DNA of 64,000 nucleotides from contig JAEZIN010000028.1 of the NCBI GenBank assembly GCA_023436585.1, forward strand, positions 248,001-312,000, given 5' to 3'. Positions 17,947 through 26,429 of the stretch are shown here, piece after piece. A program made the position numbers and the translations under genes. Under the pieces are notes generated by a model, which ran no database searches, was not told the DNA's origin, and was given only the letters and a program-made list of their open reading frames with translations. Numbering within the stretch: position 1 is the first letter of the stretch; every line of letters begins with the position of its first letter. The stretch is from Bacillota bacterium. GTDB lineage: Bacteria > Bacillota > Clostridia > Christensenellales > Aristaeellaceae.

Positions 17947-17967
17947 CTGTGAAGCTGGCGATGTCAA
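17939..17967 (-). promoter_or_regulatory. Promoter of the module 2 ABC operon
   Basis: On the minus strand TTGACA (17962-17967), 17 bases, TATACT (17939-17944). It is near-consensus and about 120 bp upstream of the binding-protein start. It shares its -10 region with the divergent promoter at 17918-17946. Confidence 0.75.
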
Positions 17968-18040
17968 TTGTTGGCGAAAATCTTGCTTATCAGTCAAGAA
18001 TAACGTGTAAGATTGTTCAAAGTTTTTCAGAGGTGATCGT

Positions 18041-18820
18041 ATGCTTTCATTTGATCGTCATCAGGAGATTCTTCAATTGCTGGAAAAGCGTCAATCAATG
18101 ACCGTCAAACGATTAGCTGAACTGATTCATACCAGCGAAGCTACGATGAGGCGAGATTTAGTCTCACTGGAAAAGCAGGGGTTTGTCAATCGTGTTTATG
18201 GAGGCGTCGTGCTCTCGAAATACTGTAATATTCACATGCCCCTCTCAGCGCGTCAGCAGGAGAACAAACTAGCAAAGGCCCAGATCGCCGCAAAAGCTGT
18301 GAAGATGATTCCTGACGGCTCAATTATTATATTGGATGGCTCCAGTACCTGCCAAATGATGTTGCCCCATCTCAAAAACTTTCAAAAACTGACTATTATT
18401 AGCCACTCCATCGGAATATGTGAAGCAGCTCTTGAGATGAATCATACCGTTTATTGCGTTGGAGGAGCACTGAACCCGCAGGATTGTTCCAATCTGGGGC
18501 ATTATGCAGAGCGCATGGTTAGTTTGCTGCATGCGGATATTCTGTTTTTCTCATGCAGCGGACTATCGCTGCAAGGAGAACTGACAGGCATATTCGAACC
18601 TGGTGTCAGCTATCTGCATGCTGCCATGCGTCGAGCGGATCGGTGCTATTTCCTGTGCGATAGCACAAAGCTGGGAAAGACCTTTCAATACCATCTGGCA
18701 ATGGTGAGTGATGTGGATGAGATTCTTTGTGATATCGCTTTGCCTTCGGAGATAAGGCAGCAAATAGGTGTATGCAGACCAAATGGTGCACAACTGTACA
18801 GTAGAGGGGAAACCTTATGA
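18041..18820 (+). CDS. DeoR-family transcriptional regulator
   Basis: The 259-residue protein has the DeoR helix-turn-helix at residues ~20-55 (RLAELIHTSEATMRRDLVSLEKQGFVNRVYGGVVL), followed by the sugar-phosphate-sensing DeoRC domain (IILDGSSTCQMM; CDSTKLGKTFQYHLAMVSDVDEILCD). It is transcribed divergently from the ABC/FAD operon and overlaps the next gene, a sugar kinase, by four bases. It probably represses both units until a phosphorylated sugar made by the kinase accumulates. Confidence 0.88.
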   Translation: MLSFDRHQEILQLLEKRQSMTVKRLAELIHTSEATMRRDLVSLEKQGFVNRVYGGVVLSKYCNIHMPLSARQQENKLAKAQIAAKAVKMIPDGSIIILDGSSTCQMMLPHLKNFQKLTIISHSIGICEAALEMNHTVYCVGGALNPQDCSNLGHYAERMVSLLHADILFFSCSGLSLQGELTGIFEPGVSYLHAAMRRADRCYFLCDSTKLGKTFQYHLAMVSDVDEILCDIALPSEIRQQIGVCRPNGAQLYSRGETL

Positions 18821-19746
18821 CAGAACAGTATTTAATCGCCATGGATGCGGGCGGATCAAAAACCGAAGCTGTGCTTTTCACCCCTGATGGTACAGTCATC
18901 AAGCATATTCTGGCATCCGGTATCAATCCATTCGTCGATGGGTTTGAGCAAGCATGTTCTGCCTGTGTCTCCATTCTTGATCAGCTAAGCGCTATTGCTC
19001 GGCAGCCGGTGGACAATGCCTATGTTGGTATGCCTGCTCTTCAATACTTTCAAGGCAGAATTGAAGCATACTTACAAAAAAAGACCCCTATTAGGCATAT
19101 TCGTGCAGAAGCTGATGGATATATGCTTATTTCCGCCATGCTGGGACATACGGATGGTGCCAGTTTAGTCTGCGGCACAGGATCAGGTATTTACATTCGC
19201 AGTCAAGGGAGCCAATACGGTATCGGCGGATGGGGCTATATTTTGGATGGCTGCGGAAGTGGTTTTGTACTTGGCAGGCGTGCCTTGCGCGCAGTAGTTC
19301 GTCAGGCAGATGGCCGCGGAGAAAAAACGCTGATTACCCAATTGGTCAACGAACAGTATGGAGATGACATCACAAAGCATCTTCCCGAACTCTATGCAGG
19401 GGGCCGTCCCTTCTTCGCATCCTTTGCCCGAACCGTTTTTCAAGCGAGAAAAATGGGTGACATGGTGGCCGGAAGGATATTTGACGACTGTGTTAGTGAT
19501 TTGGCTGAAATGGTACAAACGGCTTGGCAGCAAAGTTCGATTCAGCATCTGGTCTTGAATGGCGGGATATTTCGCCATTTTCCTGAGTATGTGGATGCGC
19601 TCAAAATGCATACCCCTACCCAAGTCAATATGATCGAATCTGACCTGCCTCCCCTTTATGGTGCTGCAGTAGAAGCCATGCACGATTTCGGACGCACATG
19701 TGATTTAGAATTCAAGGAGCGTTTTTTGCATAACCTTAAAAATTAG
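18817..19746 (+). CDS. BadF/BadG/BcrA/BcrD-type ATPase, N-acetylglucosamine-kinase-like
   Basis: The 309-residue actin-fold kinase has the phosphate-1 motif MDAGGSKTEAVLF at the N-terminus, LVCGTGSGIYIRSQG as phosphate-2/sugar site, GGWGYILDGCGSGFVLGRRALRAVVR, and LVLNGGIFRHFPEYVD as the adenosine motif. This order matches GlcNAc/glucosamine kinase relatives. The ATG overlaps the regulator stop (ATGA) and is preceded by AGAGGGG, so it is coupled to it. It probably phosphorylates the sugar released from the module 2 substrate. Amino sugar specificity is a guess from family membership. Confidence 0.8.
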   Translation: MTEQYLIAMDAGGSKTEAVLFTPDGTVIKHILASGINPFVDGFEQACSACVSILDQLSAIARQPVDNAYVGMPALQYFQGRIEAYLQKKTPIRHIRAEADGYMLISAMLGHTDGASLVCGTGSGIYIRSQGSQYGIGGWGYILDGCGSGFVLGRRALRAVVRQADGRGEKTLITQLVNEQYGDDITKHLPELYAGGRPFFASFARTVFQARKMGDMVAGRIFDDCVSDLAEMVQTAWQQSSIQHLVLNGGIFRHFPEYVDALKMHTPTQVNMIESDLPPLYGAAVEAMHDFGRTCDLEFKERFLHNLKN

Positions 19747-19749
19747 TCT

Positions 19750-19783
19750 CAATGCTGCTTATTCCGTACAGCATTGTTTGTTC
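19750..19783 (+). terminator. Rho-independent terminator after the kinase gene
   Basis: CAATGCTG (19750-19757) pairs with CAGCATTG (19769-19776) and is followed by TTTGTT. It begins four bases after the kinase stop and closes the DeoR/kinase operon. Confidence 0.7.
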
Positions 19784-19879
19784 CCCCACTGGTAAAGCAG
19801 CAAGAAGGACCGGAACTTCACAGACGGTTTGCACAGAAGAAAAGTTGCAGATTCAAGACTGGATTGTCAACTCCAAATC

Positions 19880-20218
19880 GGACATAAATTATGAGGTATA
19901 GGCTTTCTTGAATTCCATCGGCGACATCTAGTTCAGCGTGCTGTGAAGGCGGATAGTATTGAACCAATGCACATAGTCGGTCAGTTCCAACTGAAGGTGA
20001 GCGATCGTATCAAAGCGCCGGCAGGATACAAACCCTCTTTGATCACTTGAAGGTCGATTCAGCCACTGCATTATCGCAAGGGCAGCCCTTCATGCTCAAA
20101 GAACGGCTGATCTGAAAGCTATCGAGCAGTTCGTCGGTCAAGGCATTTTCAAACTCGCTGCCACGATCTGTATGGAACACCTGGATGTCAAAGAGACTCC
20201 CTTTTACCGTTGAAAAAG
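19880..20218 (-). pseudogene. Degenerate IS3-family transposase (OrfB C-terminal part)
   Basis: On the minus strand the DNA reads VFHTDRGSEFENALTDELL, then SMKGCPCDNAVAESTFK, the conserved catalytic end of IS3/IS150 OrfB. A one-base loss after STFK shifts the frame; the sequence then resumes as RRFDTIAHLQLELTDYVHWFN and RLHSTLN, hits a TAG, and ends MSPMEFKKAY. N-terminal parts and OrfA are missing. A possible IS end lies near 19867. It is dead and shows past insertion next to the decayed tRNA. Confidence 0.75.
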
Positions 20219-20368
20219 CCTTCCCTTGACAGACCAGCCGGTTTCTCTACTCCTTCTGTGTAACCTATTCTTGACGCCCTTAGAACCTCAGATGCCCCAA
20301 AGAACCATTTTCCCGTTGACTTTGCCTCAGAAGCCTGATATAAAAACCTTCCCTGGTTCTATAAGCAT

Positions 20369-20412
20369 GGAGAGATGGCCGAGCGGTTGATGGATGCTGG
20401 TCTTGAAAGTCC
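20369..20412 (+). pseudogene. Truncated tRNA-Ser remnant with its promoter
   Basis: The first 25 bases are identical to the intact tRNA-Ser at 43549. The anticodon stem then carries changes (GATGCTGG instead of GCGCTGG, and AGTCC instead of AACCAG), and the variable arm, T arm and acceptor 3' strand are gone. The upstream ~70 bases also resemble the intact gene's promoter region (TTGACT, 17 bases, TATAAA). It is a decayed duplicate. Confidence 0.75.
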
Positions 20413-20449
20413 AACACGAGCGAAAAAACTTGATAAATCAAAGGCTTCA

Positions 20450-20476
20450 CCGATGCTTGACATCGGCTTTTCTTGT
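20450..20476 (+). terminator. Terminator downstream of the tRNA-Ser remnant
   Basis: CCGATG (20450-20455), loop CTTGA, CATCGG (20461-20466), then CTTTTCTTGTTTT. It probably ended the original tRNA transcript. The remainder of 20477-20624 holds nothing that I can identify. Confidence 0.6.
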
Positions 20477-20624
20477 TTTGGATGTTTTTTGATGGCATAA
20501 ATGTCAGAAAAGATTGCCATCCGGCTTTTCGCAAAACTGATGGCAGAGAATATAGCCAAAGCTAATTTGGATGGAAAAAAAATCATGCCATAATCCGGCT
20601 GCTTCATATACTTCAGGTAGGTGC

Positions 20625-21311
20625 TTAGACATTCCTTGTTCGTATTCCTTGAACATTAGCAGATTCAGAAAGATGGTTCACGATATCTTTATATGTGGTT
20701 TTTCCTTGCATGTCCAGCGTATACAGATTTGTGTAAAGATTGTACTTGCCCATGTTCTCCACATGAAAATCAATATCCAGCACCTGCACACCCAAGTTTT
20801 CAAAATACTCGTTTATGTAGGCGATCGTCTCTACCCGGTGGATGAATTTTACTTCTACATTCTTAATAGCGTTTACCCGCACTACCCTTTGCAGGATAGT
20901 CAATGTGCTGAATACAATGATGCAGCCAGCTATGGCGATACCGTAATATCCCATTCCAGCGGCCAAACCCAGGCATGCCACATTCCACAAGGAGGCCGCG
21001 GTCGTAAGCCCAGCAATTTTTTTCTGAGCGATAAAAATAGTGCCCGCGCCAAGAAAGCCGATACCGCTTATCACCTGGGCACTCATGCGGCCCACAGTAA
21101 CAGAAACACCACTGTTCAAATGTAATAGGTTCAAGCGTAGAGCATCTGCAATTATATAGGATTCCATCACGGAGATAAGTGCAGCCCCGACGCAAACAAG
21201 TACATGCGTTCGCATACCCGCTGGCCTGTTCTTTCTTTCCCTTTCAATTCCGATAACGCAGCCTACCACAACAGCCAACAGCAAACGAAGGCTAGCTTCC
21301 CACCAAGCCAT
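20625..21311 (-). CDS. MgtC/SapB family membrane protein
   Basis: The 228-residue protein has about four to five membrane segments with the MgtC signatures GCVIGIERERKNRPAGMRTH, VGRMSAQVISGIGFLGAGTIF and TTAASLWNVACLGLAAGMG. A C-terminal ~80-residue ACT-like soluble domain follows. An in-frame ATG 48 bases upstream exists, but GGGTTAGG is placed for the ATG at 21311. MgtC proteins are linked to magnesium limitation and to F-ATPase control in pathogens; in environmental bacteria the role is unclear. It stands alone between pseudogenes. Confidence 0.85.
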   Translation of the reverse strand: MAWWEASLRLLLAVVVGCVIGIERERKNRPAGMRTHVLVCVGAALISVMESYIIADALRLNLLHLNSGVSVTVGRMSAQVISGIGFLGAGTIFIAQKKIAGLTTAASLWNVACLGLAAGMGYYGIAIAGCIIVFSTLTILQRVVRVNAIKNVEVKFIHRVETIAYINEYFENLGVQVLDIDFHVENMGKYNLYTNLYTLDMQGKTTYKDIVNHLSESANVQGIRTRNV

Positions 21312-21469
21312 ATGCCTAACCCTTTCGTCATAAGAAATCAATTTATCAATTTGATGCAATTGGCTCTATACAAAGCTGATTCGAAAGACTTGATCGAATA
21401 TCCGTTCAGCAGATAGAGTTTCTGAAGCAGGTTGTTAGTATAACCATAGGATTCTTATCCATGTTTTTC

Positions 21470-22084
21470 ACTAATTATTTTGATATGAGGATATGCACGT
21501 ATCAAAACACTAGAAATCTCGCAGACAAAAGCATCCGCCCCGCCAAGCGCATCTTCTGCAAATTTTCAAATCTCACGTTCCCGTCTACCTCAATTGTATA
21601 TCCGGGAATCTCTCATCATCTAGCCATTTACATAGGCGAATCGTCTGGGCAATCTATGGGCCAGCAGAACCTGGGTTCACAGTCATTATCATAATGCTGC
21701 TATTGGAGTGCCGGGGTTCAGCATAGCCATCAGCGAAGCCCCTTTTGCGCGAATCCATGCAAGTGTCCGCTGCAAATGAGCTTTGCCTTCCACATGAATG
21801 GACACCATGTTACAGCGGCGAACGTCAAACCAAGGGAGCATATTCAACGGTTCCACCACCATAAGGTGATAATCAAAGGGAATGCTAGTATGCTTCCGAA
21901 GCAATTCCATATAGTTAGGCCCTAACGTGATATTTGGAGCAAAGTGCCCGTCAATCACATCCATTTGCAGAAAAATTCGCTGTTGATGAAAAACAGAAAA
22001 GATTTCACCAAGTTGAAATGGATCGACACACATCATGGATGGCATTAATCTAGCTGTATGCATCATCCCGTTTCTGTTTATCAT
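21470..22084 (-). pseudogene. rpe: Degenerate ribulose-phosphate 3-epimerase
   Basis: The first ~131 codons are a clear Rpe N-terminal half (LMPSMMCVDPFQLGEI, QMDVIDGHFAPNITLGPNY, DYHLMVVEPLNMLPWF, LNPGTPIAAL) and then stop. About ten codons are missing. Downstream DNA resumes as MTVNPGSAGP and RLCKWLDDERFPDIQLR with several in-frame stops, matching the conserved second half. A functional epimerase cannot be made. It lies at the tail of the polyol operon. Confidence 0.8.
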
Positions 22085-22175
22085 GGTGTGGAGTAGAAGG
22101 CAACAGTCCGATCTCTATCCGCTTTTGGACAAACCATCAACATCGTCAATGAACGGCTAGTCCAATTCTGAATGA

Positions 22176-23195
22176 CTAAACTCGAATGATATATTTGCCC
22201 TTTGCCCTCCATTCCGGATTTGACAGAACACTTTCGAGGTCATATAGCGGACTAACACTATATACCATAGAAGAAACATCTATTCGCCCAGAATTGATTA
22301 AGTCAAGTGCACGCTGATGCGTATATGGATTGATAAAGCTTGCTTTCAGAGTAATTTCCTTTTGGAAAATCTGAAACGGCTTGATATTTACCTCTTCATC
22401 CGGTTTTGTCAATCCAAACATCATTACTACGGATTTATTCCCAGCAATATCTATTGCAGTTTTAATGGTAGCTGGCAAGCCTGCGCATTCAATAACCGTG
22501 TTGATTCTATGGATGCCATTGGTTTTAAGTATCTCATGCACGTCCTCGGTTAGTGGGTCAATAACCAGGTCAGCCCCTAGTTTTACTCCCATAGCTCGTT
22601 TTGCCGCCACCGGCTCTAGAAGAATTGTTTGATGCGCTCCCGAGAGTCTGGCCAGCTGAAGCATAATTAGCCCAATCATCCCGCCGCCAATGACGGCGAC
22701 TACGCTTCCTGGAGTGATTTCGCACATGTCAATCCCGTGCAGGCAGCAGGCAACAGGCTCACCCATAGCCCCTTGTTCAAAGGTGGTATTGTCCCCCAGC
22801 AAATAGACCTGCTGAAAGTTAACGGCGCAATATTCTGCAAAGGCACCATTTGCGGTAGTACCATAGCCGATCATGTTCTGGCAATAATGAGCCAGGCCGT
22901 TTTTGCAGTAATAGCACTGGCTGCAGGTTTGATTCGGGTCAACGCTGACGCGATCCCCCACTTTGACCCCAATCACCTTGTTGCCGATTTCCTCAACAAC
23001 ACCCGAAAACTCATGCCCCAGTATTGTGGGAGGCGTGCAGGCAGCTGCTCCCTTGTCCCCCTCATAGATATGAACATCCGTACCGCATACGCCGCAAGCT
23101 TTTACCCGGATGAGAACCTGGTCGTCTGATATAACCGGCTTGGGCAACTCCTCCACCCGCAAATCATGCTTACCGTAAAACACTGCACTTTTCAA
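22176..23195 (-). CDS. Zinc-dependent alcohol/polyol dehydrogenase (MDR family)
   Basis: The 339-residue medium-chain dehydrogenase has the catalytic zinc site CGVCGTDVHIYEGD and GHEFSGVVEEIG, a structural zinc loop with four cysteines (DPNQTCSQCYYCKNGLAHYC), and the cofactor motif VIGGGMIGLIML. The pattern resembles sorbitol/threonine-dehydrogenase-like enzymes. Translation begins at TTG, nine bases behind AGGAGGGG. It is near the distal end of the leftward polyol operon and may oxidise a polyol or its phosphate. Confidence 0.85.
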   Translation of the reverse strand: MKSAVFYGKHDLRVEELPKPVISDDQVLIRVKACGVCGTDVHIYEGDKGAAACTPPTILGHEFSGVVEEIGNKVIGVKVGDRVSVDPNQTCSQCYYCKNGLAHYCQNMIGYGTTANGAFAEYCAVNFQQVYLLGDNTTFEQGAMGEPVACCLHGIDMCEITPGSVVAVIGGGMIGLIMLQLARLSGAHQTILLEPVAAKRAMGVKLGADLVIDPLTEDVHEILKTNGIHRINTVIECAGLPATIKTAIDIAGNKSVVMMFGLTKPDEEVNIKPFQIFQKEITLKASFINPYTHQRALDLINSGRIDVSSMVYSVSPLYDLESVLSNPEWRAKGKYIIRV

Positions 23196-23313
23196 AATAT
23201 ACCCCTCCTGTGATAATGATCATCATCCGTTTTATACAGTGCATAGTATTCCTTACCGTGCTGTCGCTGCTGCAATCAAAAATTTCGAAAGTCTCCGATG
23301 TAACGGGCTTGAT

Positions 23314-24225
23314 TTATGGCTGCGGTTTGGCTTCCTTATTGGCTGCAAATGCAACCGTCTGCCCATCAGTCGTAGCAACCACCGTACCATCCATATACGT
23401 ATAGTAGACAGACTCGGCTCCTATCCGCATGTATTTGTTCTTTCCACCTATAACACCTACATTGCCGATGGCCACGACATACTTGGGATTGATGGTCTTT
23501 AGGAATCGGGAACCTGAGGACGTGTAAGAGCCATGATGGGGCGCTTTAAACAGTGTCACATGAAGCTCATCTCCATACTTGTCCATTAGCCACCGCTCCG
23601 CCTTATCATATACATCCCCGGTGAATAATGCGGTAAATTCCTTATATTTGAACTTCATCACCAATGACTGCACATTAACTACCGGATCGGAAGGTACTTC
23701 CCCGCTTTCAAAGGTGGCCAAAATCTCATCTGTTACTTTGGGATTCAGCATCTGAATTTCCACATCCCCAACTTGGAGGACATCGCCTTGCTGAAGGATA
23801 TGTTCCTCAAGTCCCAACTCCTTCATCTTGCTTAGCAGATTAATCCCCGAGGTTGTATAAACATGCAAGCCGCTGCTATAAACGCCGCCAATTTCAAATT
23901 GATCCATAAACGCCGGCATACCGCCGATATGATCTCCATGGTAATGGCTGACCACTAGGTAATCAATCCGCGTTACACCCAATGCCTTAAGGTCTTCGAT
24001 TACGTAAGGTGCGGCGTCCGCAATAAAGGCATCGATTAGCATTGTTTCTCCGTTGGGGAATTGAATAAAAGTGCAGTCGCCAATCTTTGTTGCTATTTCA
24101 GGCACATCAAAAAAACGGAAAGACAACGTCCCCTCATTGCTTTGAGTGCTTTCCGGCAGTGCGGAGGGAGCGAAACCTACCAGCGTGATCAAGCATATAA
24201 GCAGGTAAAACCATTTGACTTTCAT
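23314..24225 (-). CDS. Secreted MBL-fold metallohydrolase (ComEC C-terminal-like)
   Basis: The ~303-residue protein has an N-terminal signal peptide (MKVKWFYLLICLITLVGFAPSAL without the anchoring Cys). The metallo-beta-lactamase fold follows with SHYHGDHIGGMP (metal ligands), ALFTGDVYDKAE and KAPHHGSYTSS. These are the signatures of the soluble C-terminal domain of ComEC and related phosphodiesterase/nuclease-like proteins. A GTG nine bases upstream is in frame, but the GAGGAAG site fits the ATG at 24225. Its role in the operon is unknown. It might cleave a phosphodiester or lactone outside the cell. Confidence 0.75.
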   Translation of the reverse strand: MKVKWFYLLICLITLVGFAPSALPESTQSNEGTLSFRFFDVPEIATKIGDCTFIQFPNGETMLIDAFIADAAPYVIEDLKALGVTRIDYLVVSHYHGDHIGGMPAFMDQFEIGGVYSSGLHVYTTSGINLLSKMKELGLEEHILQQGDVLQVGDVEIQMLNPKVTDEILATFESGEVPSDPVVNVQSLVMKFKYKEFTALFTGDVYDKAERWLMDKYGDELHVTLFKAPHHGSYTSSGSRFLKTINPKYVVAIGNVGVIGGKNKYMRIGAESVYYTYMDGTVVATTDGQTVAFAANKEAKPQP

Positions 24226-24333
24226 TATGCACACTTCCTCTGTTGTTGTTTGAGTCTCTTATTGCTAACCCAAGAGAGAACAAAACCCAAGCAAAGCTAG
24301 GAAACGGCATGCTTCCTAGAGCTACTGGGCGCC

Positions 24334-24911
24334 TTACATATGCCGCAAGCTCTTTTGAAAAAGCTCCAATTGGCCTTTGGTTGGTAGTGAAGGCATTGCA
24401 CCAAGCCTTGTTACGGCATACGCCCCTGCCAGGTTGCCATATACAATGGCATCGCGGATATCATGCGTTTGAAAATACCGAATGGTCATTGCTGCGGTAT
24501 AAGCATCCCCTGCTGCCGTGGGATCAACGACAGCCACTTTAGGCGGCACAAGAGAGAGAAACCCTTCTGGCCCCAGGCAAAATGCGCCACGCGAACCAAG
24601 CTTCAGCACAATGTATGGTGCATTCACGCGCTTTTGCAATGCTTTGGCGGCATCCTTTGCATGCTCCAAGGTATCGGGTACGATGCCGCAAAGAGCGGCG
24701 GCCTCCGTTTCGTTGGGGCTGAAGATAGTGACACCGGCAAGCCGCTCAATGGGAAATTGCTGCGCCGGACCTGCATCTACGATGACGGGTATTCCCAATT
24801 GCACAGCCTTTGCACAGCATGCGATGACTGTATCTGGTTATCGCCTACCACAGGCACGGGTATATCCTGAAAAATGATTTCTCCAGGACGAACCATCAAT
24901 GCTTGCTTCAT
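24334..24911 (-). pseudogene. Deletion fusion: alcohol dehydrogenase start joined to ribokinase C-terminal half
   Basis: With a good ribosome site (AGGAGATG) the reading begins MKQALMVRPGEIIFQDIP, the N-terminus of a zinc dehydrogenase, for about 26 codons. The frame is then lost at ~24835-24855 and the sequence continues in another frame as VIACCAKAVQLGIPVIVDAGP, the second half of a PfkB-type ribokinase, with FSPNETEAAALCG and DPTAAGDAYTAA (catalytic Asp). Both parent genes are incomplete, consistent with one deletion that removed most of the dehydrogenase and the first half of the kinase. An internal ATG at 24804 leaves a 156-residue kinase fragment without its sugar-binding half. Confidence 0.8.
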
Positions 24912-25001
24912 TGTTTCTACATCTCCTGCTATTATTTGATGACACACTTGGTAAACCTTTGCTATGCAAGTTTACAATCAAATCCAATAGATTTAATGCC
25001 T

Positions 25002-26372
25002 TTAGACGCTTCTTTCACCGGAGAAAGCAAGCATCTTCGCACAATCATCCAACTTGCCCAAATCCCACAAAAGGGAACTGATCAGGTACTTGTCACGGAT
25101 ATCCCGAGACCCGATCAAAGCCTTGCTTACATCCTGCGGGCTCAAGCCTAAATCCTGTGGCAATGCGGGCATGCGAAGGCGACGCATCAAGGCCAGCAGA
25201 TCCTCGGAAGCGGGAAGCTCCTGCCTGGCTGCCTCCAGGATCTCGGGCCAGTGTTGCTGTATAGCATGGAGCCTGCGAACCAAGTTTTCCATATCATTTT
25301 TGTGATACTTCTCTTTTTCGCCCTGGATCACGGTATCGGCAGCCTTGCTGAAAATTTCTCGCATTTGCTGCTCCCAGGCATATTCGTCAAAGGTTTTCAT
25401 ATGGTTTTGTGCCAGCACCCAATCCGGTTCAGCTTCCGCCAAGCTGTCAAAAATCAAAAGAGTAAGGTATGTACCAACCCCTACCTGAATGCCATGCAGG
25501 TCTGACGGTTCATTTCGATCCAGGGACATCATTTCCCACATGTGTGAAAAATAATGATCCAGCCCGGAAGCAGGTCTGGAACAATTGGCGAAACCCATTG
25601 CAATGCCCGAGAGAACAAGCCCCTCCATAACTGCTTCCACCGCCGCCGGATCTCTTTGCACAAGCTTTTCCGCATGATCCACACATTTTTTTAAAGAATG
25701 TCGGACCAGCGCGGCCACATGCGGACAATAGTACTCGCCTATCACCAAATGGGCAATTCGCCATTCGCACAGCGCCGTATACTTAGCCAGCATATCCCCA
25801 AGACCCGCGTGCAGCATACGCATGGGTGCTTTGGCTACAATATCCGTATCGGTAATTACTGCCACCGGGCAGGGTGTATCGAGGGAAACCTTCACCCGAT
25901 TTTTCATCATCGAGGCGGAATCCGAGGCATATCCGTCCATGGAAGGAGCCGTTGCAATAATGAGTGATGCTTTTCCGCTTACCTTCGCCAGAACCTTGCA
26001 GCAATCGTTTATTACACCAGAACCAATACCAATGATCACATCGCATTTTGGATCAAAAGACATGGCCAGCGCACCTACAGCGCTTTCATCCGGTTCCACA
26101 TGCGGCTGCGGAAAGACAAAAAGCGTGTAGGGGATATTCTCCAATTCCAGCAGTGCTTTCACCCTGGGCCAGGCAACCAAAGCCGTGTTCTGATCACAAA
26201 CCACAAATGGCCTGCTGGCACAGAGTTCGGTTAGCACTTCTGGCAGGCAGGTTACCGCGCCGGCGCCAATTCTTGCATGCCGAAGCTTTACCTGATGATG
26301 ACGGCCGCATTCACATTCAAAACAATCTCCTTGTATTAACTCCTCCACTGACAGTTTTGAAAAATCCACCAT
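25002..26372 (-). CDS. sn-glycerol-1-phosphate dehydrogenase-like (EgsA/AraM family)
   Basis: The 456-residue iron/zinc-type dehydrogenase has GIGSGVINDCCKVLAK (nucleotide binding), ATAPSMDGYASDSASM, GLGDMLAKYTALCEWR, and the metal histidines in SGLDHYFSHMWEM and DLHGIQVGVGT. These are hallmarks of the glycerol-1-phosphate/dehydroquinate-synthase-like family. The C-terminal ~100 residues form a helical tail as in bacterial AraM. Bacteria rarely need glycerol-1-phosphate; B. subtilis AraM makes it with an arabinan operon. Its position beside a phosphodiesterase and polyol enzymes suggests handling of a glycerophosphate released from the substrate. Confidence 0.82.
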   Translation of the reverse strand: MVDFSKLSVEELIQGDCFECECGRHHQVKLRHARIGAGAVTCLPEVLTELCASRPFVVCDQNTALVAWPRVKALLELENIPYTLFVFPQPHVEPDESAVGALAMSFDPKCDVIIGIGSGVINDCCKVLAKVSGKASLIIATAPSMDGYASDSASMMKNRVKVSLDTPCPVAVITDTDIVAKAPMRMLHAGLGDMLAKYTALCEWRIAHLVIGEYYCPHVAALVRHSLKKCVDHAEKLVQRDPAAVEAVMEGLVLSGIAMGFANCSRPASGLDHYFSHMWEMMSLDRNEPSDLHGIQVGVGTYLTLLIFDSLAEAEPDWVLAQNHMKTFDEYAWEQQMREIFSKAADTVIQGEKEKYHKNDMENLVRRLHAIQQHWPEILEAARQELPASEDLLALMRRLRMPALPQDLGLSPQDVSKALIGSRDIRDKYLISSLLWDLGKLDDCAKMLAFSGERSV

Positions 26373-26429
26373 AAATAGCTCCTTTTTAAACGAGCTTTAT
26401 CATGCATCCCATTTTTCGCAAAGCATGTC

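Noticed and set aside
24334..24804. Functional ribokinase of 156 residues from the internal ATG
   Set aside because: The substrate-binding N-terminal half is missing, so a working kinase is implausible; called a pseudogene fusion instead.
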